This document shows, piece after piece, positions 62,702 to 64,000 of a DNA stretch of 64,000 nt; the stretch's first letter is position 1; each line of letters begins with the position of its first letter. This stretch comes from UBA1941 sp046329555. Its GTDB lineage: Bacteria > Bacteroidota > Bacteroidia > Chitinophagales > LD1. The position numbers were made by a program, and so were the translations under genes. The stretch lies in NCBI GenBank assembly GCA_046329555.1, contig JAXLUK010000001.1:682001-746000 (forward strand). Reading direction: 5' to 3'. The notes beneath the pieces were generated by a model. It worked only from the letters and a program-made list of their open reading frames with translations. It did no database searches and had not been told where the DNA came from.

Positions 62702-64000
62702 TTATTGTATCAGCAATCGCTGTTGGAATTTTGTACCATCGGCCATGGTAATGTTTACGATGTAATTTCCTGTATCCAGGCCTTCCAACGCCAATGAGGC
62801 GCTTGTTGTTTCCGGCGTTCCATCCAACATTAGTTCTCTTACTGTTTGACCATTCATTCCCAACACCTGAACCGAAGTTATTCCAGATGAGGTATTAGCC
62901 ACTTCCAATTGCACGGTACCGTTCCGCAGCACAGGCAGCGGGAACAGACGGGCTGTTGCTGTTGGTTCTTCTACGGCTGCATCAAACGTCAATTGAACAA
63001 TAGTAGAGAAGTTGTAGTGACCGTCTTCATCAAATTGTTTCAGTTGATAATAATTTTCACCCGATAACGGATTCCTGTCGAGGAAAGAATAATCATGTTG
63101 TTGAGCTGTTGTACCATTACCTGCTACCGTTCCAATAGCTGTCCAATCCTGACCATCAGCAGAGCGCATTACATCAAAGTGGTGGTTTTCAATTTCAGCG
63201 GCAGTTGACCATTTCAACAAACCCGAGTTGCCTTGTTTTTCAGCAGTGAAAAACAACATCTTTACAGGCAAGCCAGTGAGCCAACTAACGTAGTAGGTAC
63301 TGCCAGTACCAATTTTGAATGCAGAATCTGAAGATGCATAGGTGAACGATGCAGATGTTGATCCGGCACCACTAAATTTAATAATCAGTTTAGAAGAATC
63401 ATAGTTCAGAATAGTTTGACCGGCCGTCACCAATTCACTTGGATTAAGTACGCCATCGCCGTTCAGATCATAGTACAATTGGTTGCCGTTCATTCCAGCT
63501 AAACTGGTGATAACGAATTTGTATACCGCTGCATCTTCCGGATCACGTCCTAATAGAATTCCCAATCCGGTATTGTTACGCAATACTTTTGTAGAATTAA
63601 TAGCAGGGCGTGCGATGTTGTAAGTACGCGGTGTGGCTGAAGGTAAGCGATCATACCCCATCCATATTCCCGTAATATTGGCTGCCGCGCTGGTTACAGG
63701 AACATAATCAACGGTACCATATATTCCAGTTCCAATCTGATTATTGGTTCCCAGGTTACCAGCAGTTCCAACCCAATTGGCTGGCCATGTTGGTGTGGTA
63801 TAAGTTGAACCTATAGCAGGATTAGACGTGGCCGGTGCAATACTCATTCCGCTGGTATAAGCGGGAACGCCAGAGAAGCTGAATACACCAGTGGTGTTAT
63901 TTACCAGCTGCGTGGCCAATACAACATTGTTGGTATCGCGCAATACGGCATAAACGGTTTGACCAACAGTTCCCAGCGTATCGTTCGCTGCACGTATGCC
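62702..64000 (-). CDS. Large secreted protein with type IX sorting domain (C-terminal part)
   Basis: The reading frame is open to the right edge of the window, so the N-terminus is missing; 432 residues are visible. The first part (IGTGIYGTVDYVPVTSAAAN, then YDLNGDGVLNPSELVTAGQT) resembles surface adhesin repeats and contains a dockerin/EF-like DLNGDGVLN loop. A fibronectin-like region follows (GLLKWSTAAEIENHHFDVMR, SFLDRNPLSGENYYQLKQFD). The last 75 residues (ATARLFPLPVLRNGTVQLEV to TKFQQRLLIQ) are a type A sorting domain that directs export by the type IX system. The MITE at 62505 inserted at its very end: the TTTA target duplication covers the stop codon (complement of TTA at 62702-62704), which is still intact. 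Confidence 0.88.
   Translation of the reverse strand, partial: GIRAANDTLGTVGQTVYAVLRDTNNVVLATQLVNNTTGVFSFSGVPAYTSGMSIAPATSNPAIGSTYTTPTWPANWVGTAGNLGTNNQIGTGIYGTVDYVPVTSAAANITGIWMGYDRLPSATPRTYNIARPAINSTKVLRNNTGLGILLGRDPEDAAVYKFVITSLAGMNGNQLYYDLNGDGVLNPSELVTAGQTILNYDSSKLIIKFSGAGSTSASFTYASSDSAFKIGTGSTYYVSWLTGLPVKMLFFTAEKQGNSGLLKWSTAAEIENHHFDVMRSADGQDWTAIGTVAGNGTTAQQHDYSFLDRNPLSGENYYQLKQFDEDGHYNFSTIVQLTFDAAVEEPTATARLFPLPVLRNGTVQLEVANTSSGITSVQVLGMNGQTVRELMLDGTPETTSASLALEGLDTGNYIVNITMADGTKFQQRLLIQ

Overview
This is a stretch of a Bacteroidota chromosome, most likely from a Chitinophagales-type lineage (my inference). Four things point there. Two secreted proteins end in type IX secretion sorting domains (30256..33033 and 62702..64000). 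Several promoters fit the Bacteroidota pattern TTG-N17-20-TAnnTTTG/TTCG. Three exported collagen-like proteins share a leader common in this phylum. The division cluster begins mraZ-rsmH-ftsL-ftsI. Coding density is high, with many 1-4 base overlaps between consecutive genes.

Layout. 1-2400 (minus) is the start of the division and cell-wall cluster, with MraZ-type operator boxes in front of mraZ and a second pair upstream of the divergent gene. 2.6-6.0 kb holds four small genes (exported unknown, GNAT-like protein, fatty-acid hydroxylase family, LEA-type protein). 6.1-7.4 kb is an IS110-family element with a structured non-coding end. 7.6-12 kb carries tRNA-Leu, an acyl-CoA ligase, a PAS protein and pyrG. 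12.2-19 kb carries a collagen-like protein and an endosialidase-chaperone (S74) fibre protein. 19.1-23.6 kb carries a lipoprotein, an aldehyde dehydrogenase and two exported unknowns. 24.2-30.2 kb is one tight operon: ethanolamine-type permease, glutamine-synthetase-like ligase, iron alcohol dehydrogenase and gamma-glutamyl hydrolase, continuing without a gap into a LytS/LytTR two-component pair. 30.2-36.1 kb has a secreted amylase, a flippase and a TPR protein. 36.1-38.5 kb (minus) is an ACP/ketosynthase/chain-length-factor-like trio.

38.9-54.3 kb is the most distinctive part: a complete type II-C CRISPR-Cas locus between two collagen-like genes. It has a tracrRNA on the minus strand, then cas9, cas1 and cas2 on the plus strand, then an array of 57 regular 46-bp repeats plus a decayed tail. 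Several lines of evidence indicate the array is transcribed on the minus strand: match to the tracrRNA, decay at the cas2 end, and a one-sided terminator there. In that orientation every repeat carries a Bacteroidota-like promoter (TTG-N18-TATCTTTG), so each spacer may have its own promoter. Four spacers occur twice in the same order, with other spacers interleaved in only one copy. A probable small RNA with its own terminator lies just outside the leader end.

54.4-64 kb holds tRNA-Arg, xerD, a lipoprotein, and a minus-strand run (MFS transporter, ketosynthase-like fragment, TPR lipoprotein, nucleotidyltransferase, dUTPase). It ends with a geranylgeranyl-reductase-like flavoprotein, a 196-bp MITE with 4-bp target duplication, and the C-terminal part of a large type IX-secreted protein that runs off the window.
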